Shown: positions 42,401 to 49,239 of the stretch, piece by piece
Position numbering within the stretch: the first letter of the stretch is position 1
How the letters are laid out: every line of letters starts with the position of its first letter
Assembly: GCA_963575745.1 (NCBI GenBank)
Contig: CAUYUJ010013825.1
Coordinates: 361,427 to 425,426, forward strand
Source of the DNA: Prorocentrum cordatum
Lineage: Eukaryota; Sar; Dinophyceae; Prorocentrales; Prorocentraceae
Length of the DNA: 64,000 nt
Reading direction: 5' to 3'
Notes under the pieces: generated by a model
Seen by the model: only the letters and a program-made list of their open reading frames with translations
Databases searched by the model: none
Told to the model about the DNA's origin: nothing
Translations under genes and position numbers: made by a program

Positions 42401-42983
42401 GCGCACCTGTGTCCGCGCCCCTGGCCGAGACCGACGCCTGGACCTTCCTCGATGCTCGCCCCTGCGGGAGCTCAGGGCCACCTTCCGGGGACCCGCCTCT
42501 GCGTCCCCGATCGTCTCCTCCGGGTCCCGCGGCCCGCCGAGAGATCCCTGACGCCAAAAGCGACGGGAGGGGGAGGGAGGGGAGGGGAGCCGAACTTTTC
42601 GTTGTGACGAGCGAACGCTCGACTCGTCAACAGCGCGGAAACTGCGAGCGGGCAGACTACGACCATACAAAGGAACACCGCCCAGATCGCCCCGAAACCA
42701 AACGCGACGTCGCTGCGGCGAGCAACGCTTTGTCAAATCGGCTCGCGGCTGTAAGCCGAGGGCCCGTCTTGATGTGTTCAATGTGTTGGAGGTCTGGTGA
42801 GGTTGGCCTCTTCGGATCGGGGTGCCCTGGGCCCCGGGCGGAGCCGTCGTTCTTCTGGTAGGCCGCGCGCCACACCCCCAGCCAACCCGCGGCGGCCTCC
42901 CTCGCGCGCTTGCCGCCGAAGACGGGCGCGCCCGCGGCCCCCGCGGCGGCCGCGGCGGCCAGCAGGCGAAGCATCGGGTGCAT
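27462..42983 (-). CDS. Secreted glycoside hydrolase family 8 protein with Cys-rich C-terminal modules, 12 exons
   Basis: Exons on the minus strand: 42983-42826, 42280-42007, 33824-33687, 33016-32888, 32678-32585, 32364-31616, 30789-30649, 30475-30328, 29925-29297, 28462-28354, 28184-28006, 27617-27462. They total 2904 nt, keep frame at every junction and give 967 residues. Residues 1-20 are a signal peptide. GH8 motifs follow in family order: TEGMGY (Glu99, expected proton donor), ATDGDED (Asp176), PK-GGSDWGG and NPSYFAPGHYRVF (about 232-271), DASRTPWRIAMDY (Asp372, expected base) and DWWAGFMSYPTFTVFV (about 502-517). Family GH8 enzymes are inverting endoglucanases, xylanases, lichenases or chitosanases; the substrate here is not shown. 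A Pro-rich insert lies at about 461-488. After a Thr/Ser/Pro linker come one DC...WCC...GC module (664-692) and two VCCLVG...WCG modules (about 755-797 and 852-895). The alternative is that exon 8 reads on to TAA at 30,314-30,316, separating a 614-residue enzyme from a second gene. Confidence 0.82.
27658..27776. mobile_element. Fold-back element X
   Basis: The arms TTTGCCGCCGTCGGGGACGC and GCGTCCCCGACGGCGGAAC continue through GGCTGCAAAGCTTCCAC and GTGGAAACTTTGCAGCC, leaving a tiny loop. No coding content. It lies inside intron 11. Confidence 0.75.
27808..27994. mobile_element. MITE family M, copy 1
   Basis: The ends TGACGAACCAACAACACACG and GTGCTGTTCGTTCGTCG are inverted. Internal CCCATACCCATAGGG units are repeated in both directions. 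An inverted, very similar copy is at 61,268-61,458 in the LINE. Confidence 0.8.
28006..28184 (-). CDS. GH8 gene exon 11: second copy of the Cys module
   Basis: With exon 10 (28,462-28,354) it gives GVCCLVGAEDGCGGC and MLAEALPSSHCSRSEAEC and CGPRAEWCG, about two-thirds identical to the module in exon 9. This points to an internal duplication of the module. Exon 12 (27,617-27,462) adds an Ala/Lys-rich tail ending GCIGPAARPRV and TGA. Confidence 0.75.
28185..28353 (-). mobile_element. GH8 intron 10 (169 bp, GT-AG), exactly one family B element
   Basis: CCTCGGCACC occurs at 28,176-28,185 and 28,345-28,354, a perfect 10-bp duplication around a family B element. On the minus strand the duplicated GGTGCCGAGG supplies the GT donor, and the element's own end TTCAG supplies the acceptor. 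Splicing leaves one copy of the target and restores VCCLVG-AEDGC in frame. Confidence 0.9.
28841..29072. mobile_element. MITE family H, copy 1 (in intron 9)
   Basis: The ends AGGCCTGCTAGATGGGGTCG and CGTTAGGAGGCCT with CTACTCCGACCCC are inverted. The body is built of GCATCGGCGATGC units. Confidence 0.78.
29079..29202. mobile_element. MITE family G, copy 2 (in intron 9)
   Basis: ATCGCTCAGACGTCCATTCC to ACACGTCCGAGCGATGCC. It sits a few bases from the H element. Confidence 0.8.
29297..29925 (-). CDS. GH8 gene exon 9: linker and two Cys-rich modules
   Basis: A Thr/Ala/Ser/Pro-rich stretch leads into DCKIGLSHWQEAWSSEKRAW followed by CCEHAERGC. I know this D-C-x3-G-x3-W-x3-W-S-x2-K-x2-W-C-C-x5-G-C pattern from many predicted dinoflagellate proteins; its role is unknown to me. 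A second linker leads to VCCLVGSDDDCATC and SRCSKSETACAACGPRAAWC, another Cys pattern repeated in exons 10-11. Binding to wall polysaccharide is a guess from position only. Confidence 0.75.
29926..30327 (-). other. GH8 intron 8 (402 bp, GC-AG)
   Basis: The junctions are CTCCAG|GCGG and GGAAG|GCGC. It contains an element with inverted ends around CAGGGGCACCTG and CCCCTGGTCC (about 30,066-30,230), bounded by two copies of a 20-bp block, TCGTCGGTGTCGATGGYCTC (30,044-30,063 and 30,231-30,250). This is the least certain intron, since exon 8 otherwise reads to a stop at 30,314-30,316. Confidence 0.55.
30476..30648 (-). mobile_element. GH8 intron 7 (173 bp, GT-AG), a family FF element
   Basis: Runs GTTCGGAGCAGG to TCTCCAAAG on the minus strand. 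Nearly its whole length matches the plus strand of 25,377-25,508. Splicing gives YFELGQE-VISTMIM in phase 0. The shared junction bases are only AGGT. Confidence 0.72.
30790..31615 (-). other. GH8 intron 6 (826 bp, GT-AG)
   Basis: The junctions share GTCTTC: ACG|GTCTTCTGG and CCAG|GTCTTCGTC. It contains GGA tracts at 30,840-30,945, a family BB element at 31,000-31,161, an inverted O-like segment, and a D-like segment near 31,370-31,480. Splicing gives PTFT-VFVAPHKN. Confidence 0.75.
31000..31161. mobile_element. MITE family BB, copy 2 (in intron 6)
   Basis: TGATGGGCCTGTTTGCCACC and GGTGGAAAACAAGTCCATCA are the inverted ends. The GGA/CCT sequence lies in the loop. GATCC flanks both sides as a 5-bp duplication. 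Confidence 0.82.
31616..32364 (-). CDS. GH8 gene exon 6: main catalytic exon
   Basis: The longest exon (249 codons plus a split Gly). It starts HYRVFRDFVQKYWD, directly continuing NPSYFAPG of exon 5. It includes six or more Cys that may form disulphides in a secreted protein, the YGPDASRTPWRIAMDY motif, and a Pro-rich low-complexity insert coded by 31,690-31,780. It ends WWAGFMSYPTFT before a GT donor. Confidence 0.85.
32365..32584 (-). mobile_element. GH8 intron 5 (220 bp, GC-AG), a family GG element
   Basis: The junctions share CTCCAGGC (8 bp): GCTCCAG|GCGC and ACTCCAG|GCCA. Removing 220 bp fuses NPSYFAP and HYRVF through a split Gly, restoring the family motif. The intron is clearly homologous to 54,777-54,973 (shared CGAGCACCC, TATCGAAACAATGTC, CGCCTCCCAGG and TGGTGCTCGAA). 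Confidence 0.88.
32679..32887 (-). mobile_element. GH8 intron 4 (209 bp, GT-AG), a family H element
   Basis: The interior has near-inverted ends (CCTCCCAGAGATGGGG and CCCCATCCGGGAGG) and runs of GCATCGGCGATGC-type units. Copies of the same element lie at 28,841-29,072, 51,671-52,055 and 54,549-54,774. The junctions AAG|GTCGG and GAG|GGCGG are near-repeats. Spliced, the product reads VPK-GGSDWGGL, as GH8 enzymes need. Confidence 0.75.
33047..33219. mobile_element. Family B element in intron 3
   Basis: Starts TGAAGGGGCCCCGGGACAC and ends TTTTTCCCTCCTG. The flanks CGGATGTG and CGGACGCA (minus strand) match at 5 of 8, an old duplication at best. Confidence 0.72.
33505..33662 (+). repeat. Dispersed repeat family C, copy 1 (in intron 3)
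   Basis: Shares CCTCGCTTTTGACCACCCTC, ACGGCCTGTACTGGTCAGG and GTTTTGCCTGGAAGCGAAAG with 49,240-49,392 at high identity. Confidence 0.8.
33687..33824 (-). CDS. GH8 gene exon 3: ATDGDED exon
   Basis: Reads YSGMAAWKFPVNQ and then GTATDGDEDALLGMIYLAE, matching the family signature around A-T-D-x-D-E-D. Phase 0 at both ends. It is 138 nt long and separated from exon 2 by 8.2 kb. Confidence 0.85.
34276..34662. mobile_element. Family P element with a nested family E MITE
   Basis: P begins GACGAAGCCAGGGCGAGGAT and ends TCCTGGCCCCGTCCGAT. A family E copy (34,470-34,633) splits it and duplicated TCCTGGCC on both sides (34,462-34,469 and 34,634-34,641). The nesting gives the order: P first, then E. 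Confidence 0.78.
34822..34994. mobile_element. Family B element in intron 2
   Basis: TGAAGGGGCCCTGGGACAC to TTTTTCCCCTCCTGA with the shared CGACGATTCATTGTGTC. Same orientation as all other copies. Confidence 0.75.
35488..35780. mobile_element. Family E element with a nested D repeat
   Basis: The ends CTCGGTCGGGCATG and CACGCCCGACTTGA have flanks CCACAGCG and TCATAGCG (6 of 8). A D-type block at 35,556-35,716 fills the interior. Confidence 0.6.
36093..36275. mobile_element. Family P element, copy 3
   Basis: GGACGGAGCCAAGGCGAGGG to TTGTCCTGGCCCCGCC, with the internal GAGAGCGCTCCGGAACGCTC hairpin typical of the family. Other copies are near 28,504, 34,276, 53,345 and 63,733. Confidence 0.7.
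36572..36768. mobile_element. MITE family R, copy 1
   Basis: GGGAGCGGCCAAGAGGGGGG and CACCCCCCTCTTTTCCGCTC are inverted ends. The interior has CATGACCGGCGGCATGTGCG and an AATATCATGGC / GCCATGATAT palindrome. Close copies are at 39,092-39,283 and 40,210-40,405. Confidence 0.82.
37298..37477. repeat. 180-bp palindrome, family S
   Basis: The arms AACTCGGAGGTCCGCGCGG and CCGCGCGGACC-type complement extend about 80 bp each side of a GGCGGCGCCGGAGGCGCCGCC centre and outward to AAGGTGGCATAA / TTATGC...GCCACTT. Related to 1097-1235 and 26,066-26,195. Confidence 0.75.
37530..38155 (+). repeat. Large GGA/CCT microsatellite region
   Basis: CCT (37,530-37,570), then GGA with GAGG variants (37,630-37,780 and 37,920-38,152), separated by a non-repetitive stretch of 130 bp. 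The long Glu/Arg or Pro/Ser frames here are repeat translations. The sequence from 38,160 to 39,050 has no assignable gene. Confidence 0.85.
39288..39625 (+). repeat. 165-bp unit, two tandem copies
   Basis: GGGCGCGGAGGTCTCAG...GAGCACGGCCCTGGGCC is repeated at about 39,288-39,450 and 39,453-39,625. A trailing GGAGCGAAGCGATCGAATA is also found at 39,075. Confidence 0.75.
39676..39832. mobile_element. MITE family E, copy in intron 2
   Basis: CTAGGTCGGGCG start, GGGCGACTCAA end, flanks GCGTAGTT and GCGTAGCT (7 of 8). The right arm has decayed. Confidence 0.7.
40020..40172. mobile_element. Family B element in intron 2
   Basis: CCCCAGAACACATAAATA to TTTTTTTCCCTCCTGA. The flanks CTTGGGGGTGGTG (40,007-40,019 and 40,173-40,185) match over 13 bp. 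Confidence 0.75.
40210..40405. mobile_element. MITE family R, copy 3
   Basis: GGGAGCGGCCAAGAGGGGGG to CACCCCCGTCTTTTCCGCCC. Almost identical to 36,572-36,768, so recent. Confidence 0.8.
41197..41330 (+). repeat. ATAC/ATAT and GAGA microsatellites
   Basis: Mixed TATACACA and TATATATA runs followed by AGAGAG. A (GA)n run at 41,850-41,935 lies just 3' of GH8 exon 2, within intron 2. Between them, 41,330-41,830 resembles the flank and one unit of the 10.5-11.6-kb array (CGACCCTGTCGGCGTGTGTG and CGAAGGGAAGACCCC). Confidence 0.7.
42007..42280 (-). CDS. GH8 gene exon 2: catalytic Glu exon
   Basis: Contains GGVVTEGMGYAIMVEGIHAL, matching the family's SEGxGYG motif whose Glu is the general acid in characterised GH8 enzymes. 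The exon is flanked by (GA)n microsatellite sequence on its 3' side and by an intron with GGTGCACCGAATCG on its 5' side. The acceptor CAG precedes 42,280. The donor GC is at 42,006-42,005. Confidence 0.8.
42281..42825 (-). other. GH8 intron 1 (545 bp, GC-AG)
   Basis: Flanked by CCAGG|GCAC at the donor and ACAG|GCAC at the acceptor, i.e. a short direct repeat across the two junctions. The 3' part carries GGTGCACCGAATCG, related to the arm of the inverted repeat at 50,283-50,395. Confidence 0.65.
42826..42983 (-). CDS. GH8 gene exon 1: signal peptide
   Basis: ATG at 42,983 starts MHPMLRLLAAAAAAGAAG, a short basic region followed by a hydrophobic Ala/Leu run, so the product is expected to enter the secretory path. 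The exon continues with GWLGVWRAAYQKNDG, compatible with the start of a GH8 fold (family members have a W-x2-Y region here). The donor is GC at 42,825-42,824. An upstream in-frame start cannot be excluded because the frame stays open before it. Confidence 0.7.
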
Positions 42984-44740
42984 GGCTGTGGCCACTGGCG
43001 GCGCGCACGAGGCGCGAGTGAGGCGGGGATCTGTCTGGATCCCAAGGCCAACGCCTGGGTGATCGAGCTGTGGGGGGGCTCGGCGGGCGGAGGATCTGCA
43101 TATGACTGGCCACCACGGGGGCCCGCATCCGTCCATAACCACCGCCCACCGAGGCCCCCGAAGCTCAATCCCCCAGGCGGTGGCTATGGATACATCCCCG
43201 CCTCGGACAAGGCGGTGGGCTGCGCGAAAGTACTCCCAAGGAGCCACTGGAAACTCGAGCCCATATGGATGCCAATGGCATCGATGAGGTGATGTTGGCA
43301 GAGGTAGACACAAACGCGCCGATGACTGCGCACACGAACGCATTTACGCTGGACTACGGGCTGCGGGATTCGTCTGCCGACCCTCACTTCGGCACGCCTG
43401 AGGTAAGGACACGTGTCAATGGGGACTACGCCCAGTAGTGGACAACAACTGCGGCGTTGGGCCCACCTCTTCATGCGCGCCCTCTCCTCCTCCTCCCTCC
43501 GTCCCTTGCCTTTCCCCGCACCGAGCCCCACGTCGTCATTGCTTCAGCGACTTGGCTGTGCCCTGCTCCGATCTCTCCTTCACACAACCTGCAACCACAT
43601 CGCGCTGAGCGGTGTGCTGCCGCGTCGTCCAGCATCCCCGCCATGGCTATCAGCTCCTGGTCCACCTGGGCCAGCACAAAGCGAGACAAGCATGCAACTT
43701 TTCACAGCTGCAGAGGCGCCAACGGGCAGCAACGGTACGGACCCTGTTGTGGGCCACCGCCGAGGAGCCCAACGAGGAGGTGCGACTACGGCTGCAGACG
43801 GGAAATCAGCACTGCTCCTGCCGAGTGCCACCGCGGGCTGGTCTGGATGTCAGTGGGCGGCGTGGCGCCTGTCATATTGCAGATAACATTTGTTTTCGCT
43901 GCCTGTCCTTGCTGCGATATGCAATGCTGGTTAGGGGTACATTCGGGACTCCTGGGGTACGGCGGCCGCGGCATGCAGAACTGGCAGGCGGGATGCATGG
44001 GACAGTCGGGAGCCCAGGGGCCTGATGGTCACGGATGCAGGGCGGGCAGGCTTTCTTTTCGAGAATCAATTCTCAACCTGTCGGGCGAGAAACAAAAACA
44101 TGGATACGCGCATCCGCAACCAACCCCGGAGACCTAATGTTTCAGTGCCGTCTGGCCCTAACAGGTCCACCACCCCGAAGCTTGCCATAACCTCCCACAG
44201 TTTCATCCCAGGGCCATCCAGAAGCCTGCCAGAGCCTCCGAAGCCTTGCAAGGTCACCAAGGGCTTCTCATAGCCTCTCCGTGCCTTTCAAAGCCTCCCA
44301 GAGACCTCGAGGGCCCTCAAAGGTTCCCGAATGCACCCGAGGGGTTCCCAACAAAATTGTAGGGCATAAGCGCTGCGTCCAACTTGTTCAGCTTCGAGTG
44401 GTCCCAGCCCAAACCTTCGGCACTCGTCCTACTGTGACCACACACACAGGAGACGCTTCGGACGAGAGATGGCGCGGGCTGATGCAAAAGTGCCTTTGCC
44501 TGTTTGGTCCCCCCCTCCCGCGCCTGCCTCGTCCTCCTCAGCTGTGCTCCTTCCCTTCCACCTCTCCAAGGCCCACTCCCTGGGTGGCGGCGCCGCTCTC
44601 CCGGAGCGGCGGCCTGGGCTGGGGGGGCGGGCGCGGTGCAGATGCGCACCCGCAGACGGCCCGCACGGGCCCCGCCACAGCCGCGACCTGCCCAGTGGCT
44701 GGCCGCACCCGCCTCGTCGACAGCCGAAAAAAGGGTGTGG
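42984..44740. other. Upstream of the GH8 gene; no supported gene
   Basis: This would hold the GH8 promoter and any 5' leader, but I see no recognisable promoter motif. Plus frames at 43,413-44,137 match no family I know. 44,150-44,310 is a degenerate CCAGAGCCTCC-type array. Confidence 0.4.
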
Positions 44741-44746
44741 CCATAA

Positions 44747-44879
44747 CCCTGACCTTCCAGGAGGGCAACAAAAATCAGCACCAGGACCTTGACGTCTCAA
44801 GTCCTGTCGAGGCTTTAGGCCGTTCAGATGGGTCTATAGGCCTGGAGGGCTCTCTTTTGGCTCCCTGGAAGATCAGGGA
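44747..44879. mobile_element. MITE family Q, best-preserved copy
   Basis: CCCTGACCTTCCAGGAGGGC and CTCCCTGGAAGATCAGGG are the inverted ends, with GACCTTGACGTCTCAAGTCC inside. Confidence 0.72.
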
Positions 44880-45006
44880 AATGGGGGGGCGAGAAGGGGG
44901 GGGGGGGGGGGATCACTGGGCGGGGAGGAAGGGCGTCCTTCGGGCCCCAGAGCAGGTGGGCCCTGACGGGCCTCTCCTCGGCAGCCCTCGCCGCCTCTCC
45001 ATGCTA

Positions 45007-45177
45007 CAGTCGGGGGCTTGACCTAAGGAACCCAAAAGAAGGAACGAGGCCCCTTTTTTTCCATGAGTTAAACTTCGATTTCCGATCGAAAGGAACACCT
45101 GAGGCAAGCTGCGAAACACTTAAGGAACGCGGAGCCCCTCCCCAACGAAACGGGTTCCTTCTTCGGGGCCCCGACTG
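45007..45177. mobile_element. Tc1/mariner-like MITE family F, copy 1
   Basis: The ends CAGTCGGGGGCTTGACC and GGCCCCGACTG are flanked by TA on both sides. Ends beginning CAGT with a TA duplication are the Tc1/mariner habit. The interior has CGAGGCCCCTTTTTTT and GGGTTCCTTCTTC. Copies at 53,764-53,939 and 58,561-58,736 are close relatives. Confidence 0.85.
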
Positions 45178-45179
45178 TA

Positions 45180-46200
45180 TCGCGAACGGCCCCCGTCCTC
45201 GCCGCCCAGACCAATCGAGCAGCCTCGACCCCGCCGAGGGGGGGCCGAGCCGCACGCAGCCCGCCGCCTCTGCCCTGGCACAGTCTGCCTGCTGCCCCGG
45301 CTGGTCGCGCCGATCTGCCACGGCCCTTAGCATGCCATGCCGTTCTCGCATTTTTGTTTTTTTGTTTTTTTTTGGTTTTTCGATTTTTCTTATTTTCTGA
45401 GGGGGGGGGTCAATCGGGGCTCTCAGGGCCTCTTGAGATCTGTGTGTAAGTCGGTCGGCGCTTTGGACGAGCAGTACCACGCTCGGGCGGCGGCAGAGAG
45501 GGCAACCCTGCAGTTGGCAGCACCCACACGCCGTTCTCGCATACTGTGGTGAGCGCTTTCTCGTTCGCCGCTTCGGCACTGAGCGACAGGGAGGGGCGCG
45601 AGGGGGGTCTGGCGCTGGACCTCTGCTTGGTGCGACTGGCTGCAACAACGCGTCCTCCTAATCCGATGGGGGAGACCGCACCTGCTCGAAGCGGGCGCCA
45701 AAAGCAGCCAAGATCCACTCCGCCGGGGGGGGGGGGGAAGAGGGGGATGAGCGGGCCCGCGCCGATCGGCAAAACGATGAATGAGAAAGCGATTACATGG
45801 CCCAGTCATGCTTTGGCGTGCCCGGCGGGGCGAGACATCGACGAGCCGAAGGGGGTTCTTCGGGCTCAGCGGCCGCAGCCAGCGGGTCGGTCGGGTCGGG
45901 TCGGGCCGCCCTCGTCTCAACAGATCGAGCAGCGCCAACCTGTCTGGAGAGGTAAGAAGCTCAAGCACAACAACTGGATTGATCGATGCTCTCTGGATCA
46001 TGGACTATCCTTCTCCTCCGCCTCCTCCTCGCGCTCACCTCGCGCCCGCGAGGGGCCACCGACAGGACGGCGGGCTGCGGCGGCGGCGGACAGTGGACGG
46101 TCGAGAGGTCCGGGGGCCGGCGACTCGAACAAATCGGAATTATGCGCGCGCCCCAACTTTTGCTGCTGTCTTGTCAGCCGTTGCGCTTGTCGTTTTGAAC
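45180..46200. other. No supported gene
   Basis: Mixed GC sequence with T-runs near 45,350-45,400 and a CCCGCCGGGGGGGGGGG run near 45,720. Plus and minus frames up to 230 codons show no motif. Confidence 0.4.
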
Positions 46201-46880
46201 GGCCAGGGCTACGATTCGAATTTCTCGCGGCAGCGTGACGTCTTGACAACTGTCCTATCTGATTAGATTCGTCCTGGAAGCTGTCTAACCAGGCGTTGCT
46301 GCACTCGGTGTTTGTCGAACTAGCGTGACGTCGTAGCCCCTGCTGTGTCAAACATGTCGAGCGCTGCATCAGTTATGTCATGGTATCCCGCTGCCTGTCG
46401 TTACGCTCGATATCATTGTGGTGCGCCTGCCGCATGTACAGGTTACGCATGTCGGTCTTGTCAAGCTGTCAAGCTTCTTGCTGTGTTGTGCCGTCGCGCC
46501 TGTTACCTGCAGAATGTGTCGTTGTAACGCTCGGTTTCTCTCGGGTCAACATGACGTCATGACGGCTGCCATGACTGCCAAAATGTTTAACCATTTTGCC
46601 GCATATTTCTATGTACGTGCCAGCCGTGTCGTTCGTCCTTTCTTTCGGTCTCGAACCAGTGTGGCGTCGTGACGCCTGTCATGCCTGCGTATGCGCGGAA
46701 TGTGTATATTTTACCAACTCTGCGGCTGACAACATTTCATCGTTTCGACTGTCCAATCTGATGGTCGTATCAAACTGCCTGTCGCTGTTCGAACGCTCGT
46801 TGCTGTCCTTGGGGCTTGTCGGCAGACGTGACGTCGTCATGCCTGCCGCGCCTGATACACCGTGGGAGACTTAGGTCAAT
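46200..46880 (+). repeat. Degenerate array with CGTGACGTCGTGACGCCTG units
   Basis: GTGACGTCNTGACG and GCCTGTCGTTNCGCTCG motifs recur about every 60-130 bp. A related stretch is 49,385-49,560. Not coding. Confidence 0.5.
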
Positions 46881-47338
46881 GTATCTTGCGGCGCTGTCTG
46901 TCTTTATGCATGACATTCGTGCATGCTGGTAAACTTTGTGCATTCGCAACAGTTGCGCGAGGCACGAAGTGGAGTGCCCTCAGGTCCTGAAGCGCGCTCA
47001 CTCCTCAATCCTTCAGCCGGCGCGGATCCCTAACAGTGGCCTATGGCGCTGTGGATGTGAACGCTATGTTGTGTAAGGTCTCTGGCGCGAGCTGGGACGT
47101 GCGAGCTATATGGTGTGAGCTGGAGCTGCGTCACATATGTCGTAAACTGTGCGGCCTGACCCGGAGTTGTGTAAGAAGCGGTGTGAGCTGGAGGTGCGCT
47201 CCCGTGCGGCGCAGGCTGTGCTGTGCGAAACCTGTGGTCGTAAGCTCTTGTGGTGGAGGCCGCGCGGTGTGAGCTGCAGCTGTTGAGGCCAACTGGCGCC
47301 AGATGTGTGGTGCACGCTGTACGCCCCACGCGGGGCCC

Positions 47339-47545
47339 ACGGGCGGGTACGGGCGCGCACGCGGCGAAAGCCTCGGCCGACCCACCCAGCGCACGGGGCG
47401 CCCACGAGGCGTCCACGAACGGACACTGGCGCGCACGCGGCGAAAGCCTCGGCCGACCCACCCAGCGCACGGGGCGCCCACGAGGCGTCCACGAACGGGC
47501 AGGCCCGAACGTGGCGAGACCTCGGCAGACCCATCTAACTGCTCG
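47339..47545 (+). repeat. 76-bp tandem repeat, about 2.5 copies
   Basis: GCGCGCACGCGGCGAAAGCC recurs with a 76-bp period. The third unit has decayed. The 47,030-47,340 stretch before it carries GTGTGAGCTG-type repeats. Confidence 0.85.
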
Positions 47546-47649
47546 GAGGGACTTGAGTAGGAACCCCTAAGCGCAAACACTGTTTAGGGATGTGTGAGAA
47601 TCCTGTGCGCAACTGAGACACCCAATTCACGGATTCCCCGGGTGTTCCC

Positions 47650-48350
47650 TCGTGGCCCAAGATAGCGCAAGAGGGCTCCGAGACGGGACAAGAACGCTCC
47701 AGGATGGCCCACGGTGGCCTCAAGACGAGACCCCAGAGAGGCTCCCAAGAGGCGAACATAACTGATGCCCCAGAAGTTTTAGACAGATGTTGGCCTCCTG
47801 CCTTTTCGGGCTTGCGGCGCTCCAGAACGGTCCAAAAGACCCCCACGTTCCCCACAAGATCGCCCCAAGATCGGCCCAAGAGGCCCTGAGATAAAGCCCC
47901 GAGGAGGAGCAGGCGGAGGAGGAGGAGGAGAAGGAGGAGGATGAGGAGGAAGAAGAGGAGGAGGACGAGGAGAAGGAGGAGGGGGAGGAGGAGGAGGGGG
48001 AGGAGGAGGAGGAGGAGGAGGCGGAGGAGGAGGAGGGGGAGGAGGAGGAGGAGGAGGAGGCGGAGGAGGAGGAGGCGGAGGAGGAGGAGGAGGAGGAGGC
48101 GGAGGAGGAGGAGGAGGAGGAGAACGAGGAGGCCCAAGATCGCTCCGAGACGGCCCCCCGAAAACGGCCCACAGAGGGGAGCGCAGCATGGCAATCCGAA
48201 CCTTTTGCCCAAAGACTTCTTCCGAAGCCGACAGCAGGCCCCCAGGAGCCCCCAGAGGCCCCCCAAGAGGCCCCAAGAGGCCCCCAAGAGGACCCCGAGA
48301 GGCCTCCAAGAGCCATCCAGGAGGCCCCCTAGAAGCATCCCAAAATACCT
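47650..48350 (-). repeat. Degenerate CAAGAGGCCCC array with an embedded GGA microsatellite
   Basis: Same array class as 5520-7470. The conserved block is at 47,756-47,850, a GGA microsatellite at 47,895-48,126. The minus frame of 267 codons is Leu/Gly-rich. Confidence 0.65.
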
Positions 48351-48354
48351 TCAT

Positions 48355-48513
48355 TGAAGGGGCCCCAGGACACACAAATAAATACACACAAATAAAAAGG
48401 ATGTTCCAAATTTTCCTGTATTTTCTGGGTTTCTGTCTTCCCCACCATTTCCTATAGTTTCCCCATACTTTCTTGGGAATCGACGATTCATTGTGTCTGT
48501 GTGTTTTTTCCCC
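48355..48513. mobile_element. Family B element between long direct repeats
   Basis: A typical B copy. The 65 bp before it (48,288-48,352) recur directly after it (48,519-48,583), far longer than the usual 10-bp duplication. Confidence 0.75.
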
Positions 48514-48604
48514 TAGGACCCCGAGGGGCCTCCAAGAGCCATCCAGAGGGCCCCCTGGAAGCATCCCCAAATACCTTCATGTGCATCCAAGGAGGCTTCG
48601 CCCT

Positions 48605-48729
48605 GGCATCGCTCGGACGTCCATTCCCTGAGTTTTTTTCGGTTTCGTGCGTGGTTTTTTCGCCAAATGATCAAGGATGCTCCTCGATGGCCCTCGCCGA
48701 AGGAAAAATGCACACGTCCAAGCGATGCC
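48605..48729. mobile_element. MITE family G, copy 3
   Basis: GGCATCGCTCGGACGTCC and ACACGTCCAAGCGATGCC are the inverted ends. Confidence 0.82.
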
Positions 48730-48939
48730 AGGTCGCGTCCTCGACCCGGACATGGTGGCGGGATGGGGCCAAAGGCCACTAGACCCGTCACCCCCTGTGC
48801 TTGCCACAAGGGTGCACGGCGTGCTGAATGTCTGCATGGTTTTGGTTTATTGCTCGGTTTCTAACGGGGCAGAGGCCGATCCCGACGGCCACCCGGAAGG
48901 ACTCATACAAGGCGTCTCCCGTCGGCCTGTTCGCTTAAG

Positions 48940-49230
48940 ATGGCCTTCAGATGGCCACCAAGACGGCTGAGATGGGCCCAAGACAGTCCAATGATGTCTC
49001 CAAGACAAGACTGCCAAGATGGTCCCAAGACAGCCCAAAATGCCCTCCAGACGGTCCAGGAGGCCCCCCAGACGCCCCGAGAGGGCTCCAAAGAGGCCCT
49101 CCAGGAAACTAAAATCGTGCATTCCCCTGAGGTTGTTCCATGATGTCAGCGTTCCAGCCTCCTCTGGCTCCCGACGCTCCAGGACGGCACCACAAGAGGA
49201 CCCCGAGAGGCCCGGGCACGACGTCCGTAG
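48940..49230 (-). repeat. Degenerate CAAGATGGCCC array, copy 4
   Basis: Unit CCAAGACAGCCC-like. The conserved non-repetitive block at 49,110-49,200 precedes a family C copy. Confidence 0.6.
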
Positions 49231-49239
49231 GGGGAAAAC

